From the NCBI GenBank assembly GCA_028281865.1, contig JANQJB010000050.1:1-39289 (forward strand): DNA of 39,289 bases, read 5' to 3'. The notes beneath the pieces are model-generated. The model worked only from the letters and a program-made list of their open reading frames with translations. It was not told the origin of the DNA and ran no database searches. Made by a program: the position numbers and the translations under genes. This stretch comes from Marinagarivorans sp. GTDB lineage: Bacteria; Pseudomonadota; Gammaproteobacteria; Pseudomonadales; Cellvibrionaceae. Positions 19,066 through 27,960 of the stretch are shown here, one piece after another. How positions within the stretch are numbered: the stretch's first letter is position 1; each line of letters opens with the position of its first letter.

Positions 19066-21504
19066 TTATCCACCAACACTTCTTCTTTTGGTTGGTAATA
19101 ACGTCAATCTTCGCTTTTCATTTGTTACTTGATCTACTGATATAAATTCGATTGAGTTAAAACTTTTTATCATATCATCATAATTTTTGCTCAAAACATT
19201 TCCAGACTGGCCGGTTGGCAGCATATAATGATGAGTAACAGAATCTTGCTTAATTGCGATATTTTGTCGGAGCGCAGCTCCAAAACCCTGCCTATACCCA
19301 ATTGATTTGTAATACTTAGCGCCCGATACGTTGACAGTATCAAAGGACCCACCATTAGATATATTTCTTTCAAAAAATAAGTCAAATAATTTGATCTCGC
19401 TGAAAGGAGTATGTCGGTATGCCGTTTTATGCACATCTCCCCAAGCCCAATCGCTAAACTCATGCCCCTGCAATTTTGTTAGTTCTCTTACGGTCCTTGT
19501 TAGAGACTTTACTAAAATATCCTGGCAATCTTCCGATATCGAGGTGGAGGTATCATCACACCAAATATCTCCATCTGTATTGAGCGAAGCCAACATATTG
19601 TTTATCGGCATTTTATCAATAAGAAGACCGATAAATTGGCGTTTACCCTTTTCGCTCCAAGTGAGGTCAAAATTATCCATAAATACATCAGTCCTTAAAT
19701 TTTTGGCCCAATGATGGAAAATCGTCGCGGCTGTTGATTCAACACTCATATCGCCATCCCAATTTTTCAATATGTTTATTACCCTCTGCAATCGTTTATC
19801 TTCCGTTGATGTGGTTAATAAAAATGGGAGTAGATCCTTAGCAGGAAGGCTAATTGTATCGGCTTGAATATCAGCCATATCTTGAAATGTAAGCTTTGAT
19901 TGTGTGCTTTCAATTTTATCTTTTAACAACTGACGAATTCGTTTAGCACGATAAGGCGATGACCAATCAGAGGTCACGTAATATGGATATCCGGCAGGCA
20001 ATATATTGTCATTCGCACTGACAATAAAACCCTCAGCCGGATTATAAATTTCAGGCCATTCTTCCGGCGGAACAAAACCGTCCCAACCACTCCCTTCTAT
20101 CCATGCTGGCACTGGTAACGTACCATTTCCATTTTTCCTCAAGGGAATTCTACCTGCCCCCAAATAACCTATATTACCTTTTCTATCGGCATATAACATA
20201 TTAAGGTTAGGCGCTACCAACTGCCTTAAAGCTTTTTTATAGCTCTCCCAACTATTTGCAAAATTTAGTTCATAAAAGGAATTGTAACTGTAATCGTCTT
20301 CGCTAAGCGCTGTCCAAGACAGCGATATAGGCTGGTCAAAATCCTTGTAAAGGTCGCTAATTATTGGCCCTCTATCTGTTGTTCTAACAGTTAATTCAAT
20401 AGGTTTTAGAGGTTTTCGGAGCGACGAGGGAAAATCGGCCTTTATATTTATCACTTCCTTACGTAAGTCAAAGGATTTCCATTCTCCATCTAGCTTATAT
20501 TTGTTTTTATCATCCGTATTAATCTGTTCAAAAAATAGATCCTGATTATCAGTCATCATATTAGTTGCTGCCCAAGCTATATCCTCGTTCCTACCTAATA
20601 TAACTACTGGCAATCCAACCAACGTCATTCCTACACTATTTATTTTTTCTCCTTTTAAACGAGCAGCATACCAATTTCCGGGAATTTGAAGCCTTAGATG
20701 AGGGTCGTTGCAAAGCAATGAATAACTGTTATTTCCATGTTTTCCCGAAACTACCCATGCATTACTACCAACTCCCTCTCCACCCAAAGAGAGATCACTT
20801 TGCAGTTTATGCTGAGCGAGCAAAAATTTTTCAATGCCAGTCTCGCTAAGTAACGACTCATTATTATTAACGAGCTTTGCATTTACTTCAGTGCCAAATA
20901 AAGCTTCATATTCAGGCGCACTTACCATATTTTTAACGATAAACCGCGACATATCTTTTAAGTAAGTGCCACTTAAAGTCAGAGCAAACAATTTTATCGT
21001 TGCTAATGAATCTTCAACTTTCCACACTTCGGGCTTTATATCAAAAAAAATGAACTCAGGCGGCAAAACGGATTTCGATCCTAACCAAGCATTTACGCCT
21101 AGAGCATAAGACTCGAGAGATTTTTTTGCGTCGGGAGTTAAACCGTCTAAGGATTTCGATCCAGCCTCATACAAATCCAGTGTCCTAAATAAAATATCAC
21201 TCTCAACACTTTGCTTACCAAACAACTCGCTCAACCTTCCCTGCGCGATCCTTCTTTGCACTTCCATTTGCCAAAACCTGTCTTGCGCATGAGCAAAACC
21301 CAAAGCAAAAAAAACGTCATTATCTGTTTTAGCGCTTATGTTTACCATTCCATATTGGTCCCTGACAATTTCAACAGAATCACTTATTCCACTAATATAT
21401 CGCTCCCCTTCCGTATCTGGAAGGCTGCGAAAAATATGCATAGAAAAATAGCCAGCAAGGCAACATATTGGAAAAAATATAAACACTAAAAATCTAGCTA
21501 GCAT
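19066..21504 (-). CDS. Penicillin-acylase-family N-terminal nucleophile hydrolase, periplasmic
   Basis: This 812-residue acylase is predicted to cleave an amide bond of the peptide product, for example removing an N-terminal acyl group. Residues 1-25 are MLAR followed by a hydrophobic stretch (signal peptide or anchor), placing it in the periplasm. The alpha-chain motif RDQYGMVNISA with ALGFAHAQDRFWQMEVQRR is typical of the family. After a linker comes GEGVGSNAWVVSGKHG, where Ser247 should become the new N-terminus and nucleophile after self-cleavage. It is followed by LLCNDPHLRLQIPGNWYAA, and DNQDLFFEQIN further on. Length and order match penicillin G acylase, PvdQ and related quorum-signal acylases. 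It is the first gene of the minus-strand operon and abuts the exporter by one base, which ties it to export and maturation of the product. It could alternatively be a resistance or signal-quenching enzyme; the context favours maturation. Confidence 0.92.
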   Translation of the reverse strand: MLARFLVFIFFPICCLAGYFSMHIFRSLPDTEGERYISGISDSVEIVRDQYGMVNISAKTDNDVFFALGFAHAQDRFWQMEVQRRIAQGRLSELFGKQSVESDILFRTLDLYEAGSKSLDGLTPDAKKSLESYALGVNAWLGSKSVLPPEFIFFDIKPEVWKVEDSLATIKLFALTLSGTYLKDMSRFIVKNMVSAPEYEALFGTEVNAKLVNNNESLLSETGIEKFLLAQHKLQSDLSLGGEGVGSNAWVVSGKHGNNSYSLLCNDPHLRLQIPGNWYAARLKGEKINSVGMTLVGLPVVILGRNEDIAWAATNMMTDNQDLFFEQINTDDKNKYKLDGEWKSFDLRKEVINIKADFPSSLRKPLKPIELTVRTTDRGPIISDLYKDFDQPISLSWTALSEDDYSYNSFYELNFANSWESYKKALRQLVAPNLNMLYADRKGNIGYLGAGRIPLRKNGNGTLPVPAWIEGSGWDGFVPPEEWPEIYNPAEGFIVSANDNILPAGYPYYVTSDWSSPYRAKRIRQLLKDKIESTQSKLTFQDMADIQADTISLPAKDLLPFLLTTSTEDKRLQRVINILKNWDGDMSVESTAATIFHHWAKNLRTDVFMDNFDLTWSEKGKRQFIGLLIDKMPINNMLASLNTDGDIWCDDTSTSISEDCQDILVKSLTRTVRELTKLQGHEFSDWAWGDVHKTAYRHTPFSEIKLFDLFFERNISNGGSFDTVNVSGAKYYKSIGYRQGFGAALRQNIAIKQDSVTHHYMLPTGQSGNVLSKNYDDMIKSFNSIEFISVDQVTNEKRRLTLLPTKRRSVGG

Positions 21505-21947
21505 AGTTTAGTAAACCTTTTATTATTTATCGTTAAACAGATATCTAGCGGATACGAATTTAGTCATTGACCCCCAGAGTTGCCAAGGCATAAGAAGCAT
21601 CTGGCAACCATTTTAATAGCCACGAACCTAGTCGAAGCCCCCCAAAAAAACTCAGCAACATCGAATGCCTCAACATATGAAAATATCGTGCCAAACATCT
21701 TCAACAAAGATAACCCTTTGTTTTTACTGAAAAAAAAGAAAAATACTAAATTTCGAAAACAAGTTTTTTCTAAAACTGAAAAAGATAATTTCTAAATTAG
21801 AACTAAAAGCTCAGATAGATAGATTCGTGATTTAGGCAACGAACAATTAAATATTATTTACATCAGAGATAATAAATATTTAATATATTTTCCGGTTGAA
21901 TTAATCCTATATTTAATGCAATATAATTTTTATATAATTAATAAAAG
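21505..21947. other. Divergent intergenic region between acylase operon and thioesterase
   Basis: This 443-bp AT-rich stretch must hold the promoters of both divergent units. I see no credible gene in it. It contains a GTTGCCA/TGGCAAC dyad near the acylase side. Two sigma-54-like sequences point towards the acylase but are both flawed: 21679-21693 (minus TGGCACGATATTTTC, with TTTC in place of TTGC) and the sequence around 21655-21670 (minus GGCAT then TTGC, spacing one base too long). Two exact TATAAT hexamers (21922-21927 and 21933-21938) lie just ahead of the thioesterase without a clear -35 at correct spacing. Confidence 0.5.
21579..21608. repeat. GTTGCCA ... TGGCAAC inverted repeat
   Basis: Perfect 7-bp arms at 21579-21585 and 21602-21608, separated by 16 bases, 75 bp upstream of the acylase start. 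No T-run follows. Half-sites spaced about two helical turns apart fit a dimeric regulator site better than a terminator. Function is inferred only. Confidence 0.4.
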
Positions 21948-22745
21948 ATGGTTAAGATCATGAATAGCTTAAATTCAAATAACTCTCCTTGGTTGGTCTT
22001 TCATCGACGACTACACAACCCTTTAAAGCGTTTTTTCTGTTTTCATCATGCTGGTGGAGGAGCCTCTTACTTTAGAAGCTGGAGCGAAGCACTTCCTAAA
22101 AATGTAGAAATCATCAGTATTCAAATGCCCGGCAGAGAAGAGCGTTTTTCCGAAGCTCTTTGTACAAATTTACAGGCTGTTGTTATCAACATTGCCAAGT
22201 CGCTATCTCCATATTTAGATTTACCTTATGTACTTTTCGGCCATAGCTTGGGGGCATTACTCTCAAGGCAGGTGGCAAACTACTTGCAAATGGAGAATTA
22301 TCCGCAACCGGCTCACGCTATATTTTCCGGTCGATCCGCTCCGACAGACGAAACTCAATATTATCCATCGATATGTCACCTGCCCGATGACGAATTTATC
22401 GACGCACTGAAAGCCTACAACGGAATGCCACCAAACATTTTTGAAAACCGAGAGATAATGAAGCTGTATACACCAATTTTCAGAGCAGATTTCTCTCTTT
22501 CTCAGGGAAACAAGCCGGAAACCTACCCTCTTACCTGCCCTATTAGTATTTTTGGCGGACGCAAAGACAGAGTCCCGTTAGATAAATACGAGCTTTGGCA
22601 AAACGAGACTAGTAATTCATGTGATATTAAAATCTTTTCAGGCGGGCATTTTTTCATTACCTCGGAGAAGGATGCTGTACTGGGCGAGGTGTCAAATATT
22701 TTAGCTCAAGCAAATGGTATAAACGCTGGAAAATACGCTTGCTAA
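21948..22745 (+). CDS. Type II (external) thioesterase, GrsT-like
   Basis: This 265-residue alpha/beta hydrolase is an editing thioesterase: it removes mis-primed or stalled acyl groups from NRPS carrier proteins. Motifs are FCFHHAGGGASYFRSW at 30-45, QMPGREERF at 59-67, the nucleophile elbow GHSLG with Ser100, Asp207 (GGRKD) and His234 (GGHFF), giving the complete Ser-Asp-His triad. Length matches the stand-alone family. Two start codons are possible, 21948 and 21960; neither has a strong ribosome-binding site. It is divergent from the acylase operon and lies 355 bp ahead of the efflux operon. It probably does not release the final peptide; that activity should be on the synthetase outside the window. 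Confidence 0.95.
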   Translation: MVKIMNSLNSNNSPWLVFHRRLHNPLKRFFCFHHAGGGASYFRSWSEALPKNVEIISIQMPGREERFSEALCTNLQAVVINIAKSLSPYLDLPYVLFGHSLGALLSRQVANYLQMENYPQPAHAIFSGRSAPTDETQYYPSICHLPDDEFIDALKAYNGMPPNIFENREIMKLYTPIFRADFSLSQGNKPETYPLTCPISIFGGRKDRVPLDKYELWQNETSNSCDIKIFSGGHFFITSEKDAVLGEVSNILAQANGINAGKYAC

Positions 22746-22833
22746 TTTAACCACTTAAAACCCTAGCGAGAGAAGCTTACTTCTTGCGATAAGCATATAG
22801 GGCCCAAATATATACCGACCGTGACTTACCGTG

Positions 22834-22869
22834 GTTGGCGGCAGCAGTTTTGGCATTACAGCTGCCAAC
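22834..22869. repeat. Inverted repeat upstream of sigma-54 promoter, candidate activator site
   Basis: The arms are 22834-22845 (GTTGGCGGCAGC) and 22861-22869 (GCTGCCAAC). They pair over nine bases with a three-base bulge in the left arm. The dyad lies about 130-160 bp upstream of the -24 element at 22997, the usual distance for an enhancer bound by an NtrC-family activator. No T-run follows, so a terminator is unlikely. Confidence 0.45.
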
Positions 22870-22995
22870 GGCGGGTACTAGAAAGCGATTTTCATTTAGC
22901 ATGTAAAGATTTTATGATTGTAAAATTGCCGTTCTATTTTCGAGAAAATCAAAAGACAAGATAAAAAAAATACATATATAACAATAACTTAGGCG

Positions 22996-23012
22996 CTGGC
23001 ACTCATTTTGCT
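22996..23012 (+). promoter_or_regulatory. sigma-54 (-24/-12) promoter of the MacAB-like efflux operon
   Basis: CTGGCACTCATTTTGCT matches the sigma-54 consensus YTGGCAC-N5-TTGCW at every conserved base, with exact GG-to-GC spacing (22998 and 23010). Predicted transcription start is near 23022, about 79 bases before the ATG at 23101. A sigma-54 activator gene lies downstream at 27961, making autologous control likely. Confidence 0.85.
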
Positions 23013-23100
23013 TGACTAAAGGTAACAAGACGTTTTAATACGTGTTCTAGCGCGTAAACGCTCCACCCCAAAACCCAAACACCCTTAGAGGCTATAGGCA

Positions 23101-24354
23101 ATGGACATTAAACGAGCAAAGACGAAAGGGTTTGCCAAATTTAGAAAAGCACTTCCAGCTAGCGCTATTGCTACAACAGCTATTTTTTTGACATATTTCC
23201 TATATGGCATGGATAGAGAACATGCGAAAGCCAAAAAAGATGAGCTGTGGATAGGAACAGTCCAATCAGGGAGTTTTGAAGTCAATGTCAATGGGTACGG
23301 AAAGTTACAGTCCAAATATCAGAGGCTATTAACCGCTCTACACAAAGGAACTGTCGAGGAAATTCTACTTAAGCCGGGCGCAAAAGTTGACAAAGACAGT
23401 GTAATACTTAAGTTACAAAACCCAGAATTAGACCAGCTAATTACTAATGAGCAAATTAAGCTAAACACGGAAAAAACTAATTTACGACAGCAAACAATGA
23501 ACCTTCGCAGAGAATTTCTAGCACAAAAAGCACAATTGGCTGAGTTAGAAGTGAGCAATGAATCCTCCCAAATGGAGTTAGACGCTATAGAAGTTCTTCA
23601 TAAAGATGGCTTGGTCTCCAATTTAGAGTTTGAAAATGCTAAGTTAAAGAAAAAACAACTTGGCAAGAGGTTAGAAATAGAAAGAGAGAGGCTAGCGCAA
23701 CTAGGGAACATGCATAAAGAGTCCATCAGTATTCAAAAAGAAAAGATCATTCAGCAAGAAAATTTACTTAAATCTTTTATTCAAAAAAAGGACTCGTTGA
23801 CCGTAGTCGCAGGTATCCGTGGCGTATTGCAAAAACTACCGGTAGAGCTAGGTCAAAGTGTTTCAGAGGGAGATCAACTCGCGGTCGTTGGCGGTACCGA
23901 TAAGCTTATCGCATTAATTAACGTTGGCCAGTCTCAAGTCGACAATATCGAAATTGGCCAAACAGTGGACATTAGCACACGTACAGATCAAGCAGATGGA
24001 AAAGTTATTCGTATAGACCCGGTCGTTAACGAAGGTTCTGTCATTGTCGAAGTAGAGTTAGTAGGGGAATTACCCAGCAATGCGAGACCTGAATTAATTG
24101 TAGATGCTGTGATACATACTCGCTCTATTCAAAATGCTAAATTTATTAAAAGCCCAATCAACACAAGAGCGAACACAACAGCCTCACTTTTTCTGCTATC
24201 GCCCGAAGGTCAATCAGCAACAGCCGTGCCAATTACCTTTGGTGATCAAAACCGAGATCTCACACAAATTCTTTCGGGTGCGAATGTCGGTGACCAATTT
24301 ATTTTGAGCGATACCTCGCTTTGGAACGATCAGACGAAAATTTTGCTTAACTAG
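23101..24354 (+). CDS. Periplasmic adaptor (membrane-fusion) protein, MacA/HlyD-like
   Basis: This 417-residue adaptor links an inner-membrane MacB-like transporter to a TolC-type channel. A single hydrophobic segment (about residues 19-36) after a basic N-terminus anchors it in the inner membrane. Split lipoyl halves are visible near 76-108 (GTVEEILLKPGAKVDKDS) and 233-265 (GIRGVLQKLPVELGQSVSEGD), flanking a long charged coiled-coil hairpin at about 110-230. Beta-barrel and membrane-proximal regions follow to the C-terminus. It is the first gene after the sigma-54 promoter, with the ATPase gene eight bases downstream. AGAGG lies about eleven bases before the ATG. Equivalent to PvdR in the pyoverdine exporter or MacA in the macrolide exporter. 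Confidence 0.9.
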   Translation: MDIKRAKTKGFAKFRKALPASAIATTAIFLTYFLYGMDREHAKAKKDELWIGTVQSGSFEVNVNGYGKLQSKYQRLLTALHKGTVEEILLKPGAKVDKDSVILKLQNPELDQLITNEQIKLNTEKTNLRQQTMNLRREFLAQKAQLAELEVSNESSQMELDAIEVLHKDGLVSNLEFENAKLKKKQLGKRLEIERERLAQLGNMHKESISIQKEKIIQQENLLKSFIQKKDSLTVVAGIRGVLQKLPVELGQSVSEGDQLAVVGGTDKLIALINVGQSQVDNIEIGQTVDISTRTDQADGKVIRIDPVVNEGSVIVEVELVGELPSNARPELIVDAVIHTRSIQNAKFIKSPINTRANTTASLFLLSPEGQSATAVPITFGDQNRDLTQILSGANVGDQFILSDTSLWNDQTKILLN

Positions 24355-24362
24355 GTAATGAC

Positions 24363-25070
24363 ATGAATAAAGAAATAAAAATTCAATTAACAGAGATATC
24401 AAAAGTTTTTTATACAGACGAGATTGAAACTCATGCATTAAGAGGCATTAATTTAAGCATCTATGCAGGAGACTACTTAACTATCACTGGCCCGTCGGGT
24501 TGCGGCAAATCGACTTTATTGTCAATTCTAGGCTTACTTGACAGCCCCACGAGCGGAAAATACATCATTGAGGATGAGGATGTTAGCTCCTTGACAGTCG
24601 ATCAGCGCGCTGTGATACGAAACAAAAAAATTGGATTTATTTTTCAAGCTTTTAATTTAATTGATGAACTGAATATTTTTGATAACGTCGCTCTCCCGCT
24701 ACGATATCGACAACCGTCGCTAAGCGCAGAAGAGACAAAGGAAAGAGTTCTGAGCTGTTTAGAGCAAGTTCAAATGTCGCATCGAGCCAACCATTCTCCT
24801 AATCAGGTCTCAGGAGGACAACAACAACGAGTTGCTATCGCAAGGGCATTGGTAGGCTTTCCAACTATGCTGCTCGTAGACGAACCTACGGGAAACCTAG
24901 ATTCTAAAAACGGGGATGCAGTAATGGATATGCTTGCGGAACTTAACGAGAACGGAACAACTATTTGTATGGTAACTCACGATCCGCGTTATGCGGGCAT
25001 GGCGAAAACTCAACTTCACTTAAGTGATGGTGTTCTATTGAACGATTTAGAATTGGGAGAGACTGCATGA
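24363..25070 (+). CDS. ABC transporter ATP-binding subunit, MacB/LolD-type
   Basis: This 235-residue ATPase powers the efflux permease encoded next. Walker A GPSGCGKST is at 43-51, Q-loop Gln95 in GFIFQAFNLI, signature VSGGQQQRVAIARAL at 149-163, Walker B MLLVDEPTGNLD at 169-180 and the switch His in MVTHDP. The FQxFNL and DEPTGNLD forms are typical of the MacB/LolD/FtsE group. Its stop overlaps the permease start (ATGA), so the two are coupled. In MacB and PvdT the ATPase is fused to the permease; here they are separate. Confidence 0.96.
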   Translation: MNKEIKIQLTEISKVFYTDEIETHALRGINLSIYAGDYLTITGPSGCGKSTLLSILGLLDSPTSGKYIIEDEDVSSLTVDQRAVIRNKKIGFIFQAFNLIDELNIFDNVALPLRYRQPSLSAEETKERVLSCLEQVQMSHRANHSPNQVSGGQQQRVAIARALVGFPTMLLVDEPTGNLDSKNGDAVMDMLAELNENGTTICMVTHDPRYAGMAKTQLHLSDGVLLNDLELGETA

Positions 25071-27502
25071 ATCTCTTTTTAATAGAACTAAAGTTTGCGA
25101 TTTTAGCATTACGTTATCGCATAGGCTTTGCCATGACGATAATTTTAACGCTTGGCGTAACACTAGGTGCACTCATTACTATGTTCGCACTGAATCACAC
25201 TCTTTTAGTAAAGCCTTTACCTTATCCAAAATACGACAGGTTGGTTACGACAAATTTTTCTGTAGCAATTTCGGATAAAACAAAGACAACTACGGATAGT
25301 TTACGCGCAAACTTGCCCGGTCTGGAGTTCCTCTATAAAAACCAAACACAATTTACTAAATTAGCCATCTTCGGGTACAAACGCCAATACCTAACTGATC
25401 ATAGCGAACAACCTTATTTAAAAGGTCAGTTTTCTTCTCCTGAGTATTTCGAACTTCTTAATGTACCCCTATATAAGGGTCGATTTTTTAGCGACAAAGA
25501 AGGTCTAGGAACTAAAATACCAAACGTCGTGCTCAGCTACGATACATGGAAAACCTATTTCAATGCAGAAGAAGATATTATTGGTAGAAACATTCAATTA
25601 GATTCAGTCCGCTATACAGTTATTGGAATCACTGCTAAGGACTTTAAAGAGCCTGACTTTAGAAAGGTTGAGACAAACTACTGGGTTCCCTGGGAATATC
25701 ACAATTATACCGACAAGCAGAAAAGCAATTGGGGTGACTTTAAAAATACAATTGGGGGTTTGGGTCTATTAAGTTCTAAACAAAACAAAACTGTAACTGA
25801 AACTACGCTATCAAGTTTGATAAACAACGAGTTTCAGCAATTTAACAATATAGGATTACCAATAACAGTTGGAATTAATTTAGTGCCGTTAAAAACCCTA
25901 TTGGTCGGAGACAGTAAAGAAAGTGCAATAATTTTATTGATCTCTGTTATCGGTTTGCTACTCATCGCATGCGTTAATATTACTAATATGTTTTTTTCTA
26001 GAGCCACAGAAAAACAACACAATCTTGCAATTCAGGCCGCGATGGGTGCTAAAAGAAAACAGATTTATCTTAGTATTTTCGTTGAGTGCCTGATCCTGAC
26101 CTCACTGGCAAGCGCTTTCAGTTTGATCGTCGCTAAATGGGGGATAGAGCTCTTACAAATAATGGGCAGCGATCATTTTAATCGTTTGGATGAATTAGAT
26201 TTAACCCCACCAGTACTCATTTTCACGTTTGCTATTTCGATCTGTCTATCAGCAATATTTGCTTATCTATCAAACGGGTTAATCAATTATCAGGCCTTAA
26301 AGAAACATTTACAAAATAGCGGTAAAGGCTCTGGTCTACAGATTTCGAAAAAATCACGTAGTATTTTGGTTATAAGCCAAGTCGCTCTCGCCTCTTTGTT
26401 ATTATCAGGGTCTACCGTCATTCTCGAAAAATCTCTCAGTATTATAAACTACCCGCTAGGATTTAATTCTGAAAACATAATCAGCATTGAACTTTATGAT
26501 AAGTCGAAAATTGCGAAAGACAAAAAGAACCGACAACATCTAATATCTACAATAGAGAACAGATTGACAAAAATGCCACAGATAACACATTTTTCGCCTT
26601 CGACAAGCCCCCCATCTGTTTCACAAAAGCAGTGGCATGTGCGAGATTCTCTTGACAATACTTTGGGTGTTTTCCAAGTCAATCAAGTCTCGTCAAATTA
26701 TTTTGAAGCAATACAAGTTCCACTCGTTTCAGGGCGAACTTTTACCAAAGAAGAAGTAAGAGATGGCGACAACGTCGCCCTGGTTAGTCGAAGTGCTGCA
26801 AAATTAATCACTCCCGACGGAAATGCAATAGGTAAGCGTATATATTACGGCCCTCCTAAGCAAAGTGTGTCGAGCAAAATTATTGGCATTGTCGATGATA
26901 TCTACAGCCCCGGTGCGGACAACAGCAAAGCAGGTTTCGCTTTATATACGCCGTATGATGCGAAAGAGTTACATTTCTTAGCTCGAGTGGATGAAGGGCA
27001 GACGCTGACTAAGCGCCAATTAATTTCAGCACTTCAAGAGATCGATCCACAGATTAGGATTCTCGATTATTCTACAGTGAGAGAGATCTACAAGCGCAGA
27101 ATTAAACAGAGTGAATTGATTGCTGGCATATCTACGGCACTCGCCTTTTTAGCCCTTACACTTACCAGCATTGGCGTATATGGCGTATTAAGTTACAGCG
27201 CGCAAATGAGAAAGTATGAAATGGGCGTTAGAATGGCAATAGGAGCAAAAATGAAGCAAGTCAGGCGGCTAGTGATAGTAGATAGTATGACTCCCATTGG
27301 GCTAGGTCTTCTTATTAGTACTATCGCATCTTTCTTTCTCTATTGGTGGGCTTATCAAAACTTTGAAGTATTAGCAGAAACAAAGGGCGCCACCCTATTA
27401 ATTTGTCCGCCAATTATATTGCTCATAACATTAGTTGCTTGCTATTTTCCTGTTGAAAAAATAATCAAGAATGACCCGATTAAAGCGTTGAGAAATGAGT
27501 GA
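25067..27502 (+). CDS. MacB/FtsX-type ABC permease, duplicated FtsX domains
   Basis: This 811-residue permease has about eight predicted membrane segments: near residues 15-40, 286-306, 335-355, 383-402, 430-450, 680-705, 735-755 and 775-795. Two large periplasmic MacB-PCD-like domains (about 45-285 and 455-675) lie between them. FtsX-family signatures are seen twice: QAAMGAKRKQIYLSIFVECL after the second segment, and MGVRMAIGAKMKQVRRLVIVDSM near the C-terminus. Such duplicated permeases work with a separate ATPase, an adaptor and a TolC channel. The substrate is inferred from context to be the NRPS product after it reaches the periplasm; self-protection efflux is another possibility. Confidence 0.93.
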   Translation: MNLFLIELKFAILALRYRIGFAMTIILTLGVTLGALITMFALNHTLLVKPLPYPKYDRLVTTNFSVAISDKTKTTTDSLRANLPGLEFLYKNQTQFTKLAIFGYKRQYLTDHSEQPYLKGQFSSPEYFELLNVPLYKGRFFSDKEGLGTKIPNVVLSYDTWKTYFNAEEDIIGRNIQLDSVRYTVIGITAKDFKEPDFRKVETNYWVPWEYHNYTDKQKSNWGDFKNTIGGLGLLSSKQNKTVTETTLSSLINNEFQQFNNIGLPITVGINLVPLKTLLVGDSKESAIILLISVIGLLLIACVNITNMFFSRATEKQHNLAIQAAMGAKRKQIYLSIFVECLILTSLASAFSLIVAKWGIELLQIMGSDHFNRLDELDLTPPVLIFTFAISICLSAIFAYLSNGLINYQALKKHLQNSGKGSGLQISKKSRSILVISQVALASLLLSGSTVILEKSLSIINYPLGFNSENIISIELYDKSKIAKDKKNRQHLISTIENRLTKMPQITHFSPSTSPPSVSQKQWHVRDSLDNTLGVFQVNQVSSNYFEAIQVPLVSGRTFTKEEVRDGDNVALVSRSAAKLITPDGNAIGKRIYYGPPKQSVSSKIIGIVDDIYSPGADNSKAGFALYTPYDAKELHFLARVDEGQTLTKRQLISALQEIDPQIRILDYSTVREIYKRRIKQSELIAGISTALAFLALTLTSIGVYGVLSYSAQMRKYEMGVRMAIGAKMKQVRRLVIVDSMTPIGLGLLISTIASFFLYWWAYQNFEVLAETKGATLLICPPIILLITLVACYFPVEKIIKNDPIKALRNE

Positions 27503-27545
27503 AACTGATAAATTATTCGTATCATCCTGATACTCAGTTTTCTCT

Positions 27546-27582
27546 GGGCTCCTACAACAAAATACGACCAAGCGAGGAGCCC
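27546..27582 (+). terminator. Candidate terminator after the efflux permease
   Basis: Perfect 8-bp arms GGGCTCCT (27546-27553) and AGGAGCCC (27575-27582) with a 21-base loop, starting 43 bases after the permease stop. Only TTATGTTG follows, so this is a weak intrinsic terminator at best. Confidence 0.4.
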
Positions 27583-27656
27583 TTATGTTGTGCATTTAAC
27601 ACCTCAACACCCTTCTATTTCTTAATCTTATGTCGAACAAGGGCATTCAAAAATTA

Positions 27657-27685
27657 TAGAAAATGAAATTTTTCTTTATTTTCTA
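27657..27685. repeat. AT-rich inverted repeat TAGAAAAT ... ATTTTCTA
   Basis: Perfect 8-bp arms at 27657-27664 and 27678-27685 with a 13-base AT-rich spacer. It could be an operator, a bent-DNA site or part of a transcription end. Nothing decides between these. Confidence 0.3.
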
Positions 27686-27729
27686 TTACAGAGTTTAATA
27701 CGATCATATAAATGTTTCTCGTATTTTCA

Positions 27730-27770
27730 TAATATGGCGCCATTTTCGTTAATCTCCAACAGCCATATTA
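27730..27770. repeat. TAATATGGC ... GCCATATTA inverted repeat upstream of regulator gene
   Basis: Perfect 9-bp arms at 27730-27738 and 27762-27770. The left arm overlaps a 10-bp palindrome, ATGGCGCCAT (27734-27743). It lies about 190 bp upstream of the response regulator, where autoregulation would act. The half-site resembles, but is not identical to, those at 21579 and 22834. Confidence 0.4.
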
Positions 27771-27960
27771 AATTTTAAGAGGCAATGGTAATTAATAGTA
27801 TCAATTACTAGACAAAATACTACTTTCTATGACAATATCCAAAGCGCATTTTAAGCAGCCGCCATTCAAATCAAGGCGACGCATGTTATGCTGTTTTACT
27901 TCTTCGCAGTCTTATCCGATGTAAATCGAAACGCAAAATTCTACAAAGAAATATTCGCTA

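Larger units (their letters stand above)
22746..23100. other. Intergenic region upstream of efflux operon
   Basis: This 355-bp stretch has no credible gene. In order it holds a weak hairpin just after the thioesterase (22761-22802, CCCTA ... TAGGG around an AGAAG/CTTCT core, no T-run), a GTTGGC/GCCAAC dyad, and the sigma-54 promoter of the efflux operon. Confidence 0.5.
27503..27960. other. Intergenic region between efflux operon and regulator
   Basis: 458 bp with no credible gene. It holds a GC-rich hairpin close to the permease stop and two AT-rich dyads upstream of the regulator. No sigma-54 element points towards the regulator, and no clear sigma-70 promoter stands out. Confidence 0.5.

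Noticed and set aside
17319-21504. Cluster as a classical siderophore (pyoverdine) locus
   Set aside because: Exporter and acylase fit, but no hydroxyornithine-type codes, chromophore enzymes, TonB receptor or Fur/ECF sigma regulator are present in the window.
21655-21693. Sigma-54 promoter for the acylase-exporter-NRPS 1 operon
   Set aside because: One candidate (TGGCACGATATTTTC) lacks the conserved -12 GC. The other has the GG-to-GC distance one base too long, and sigma-54 spacing is strict. Neither is good enough to call.
21580-21795. 71-residue plus-strand reading frame in the divergent region
   Set aside because: Low-complexity, Lys/Asn-rich translation, no ribosome-binding site, and it crosses the dyad and the likely promoter region of the acylase operon.
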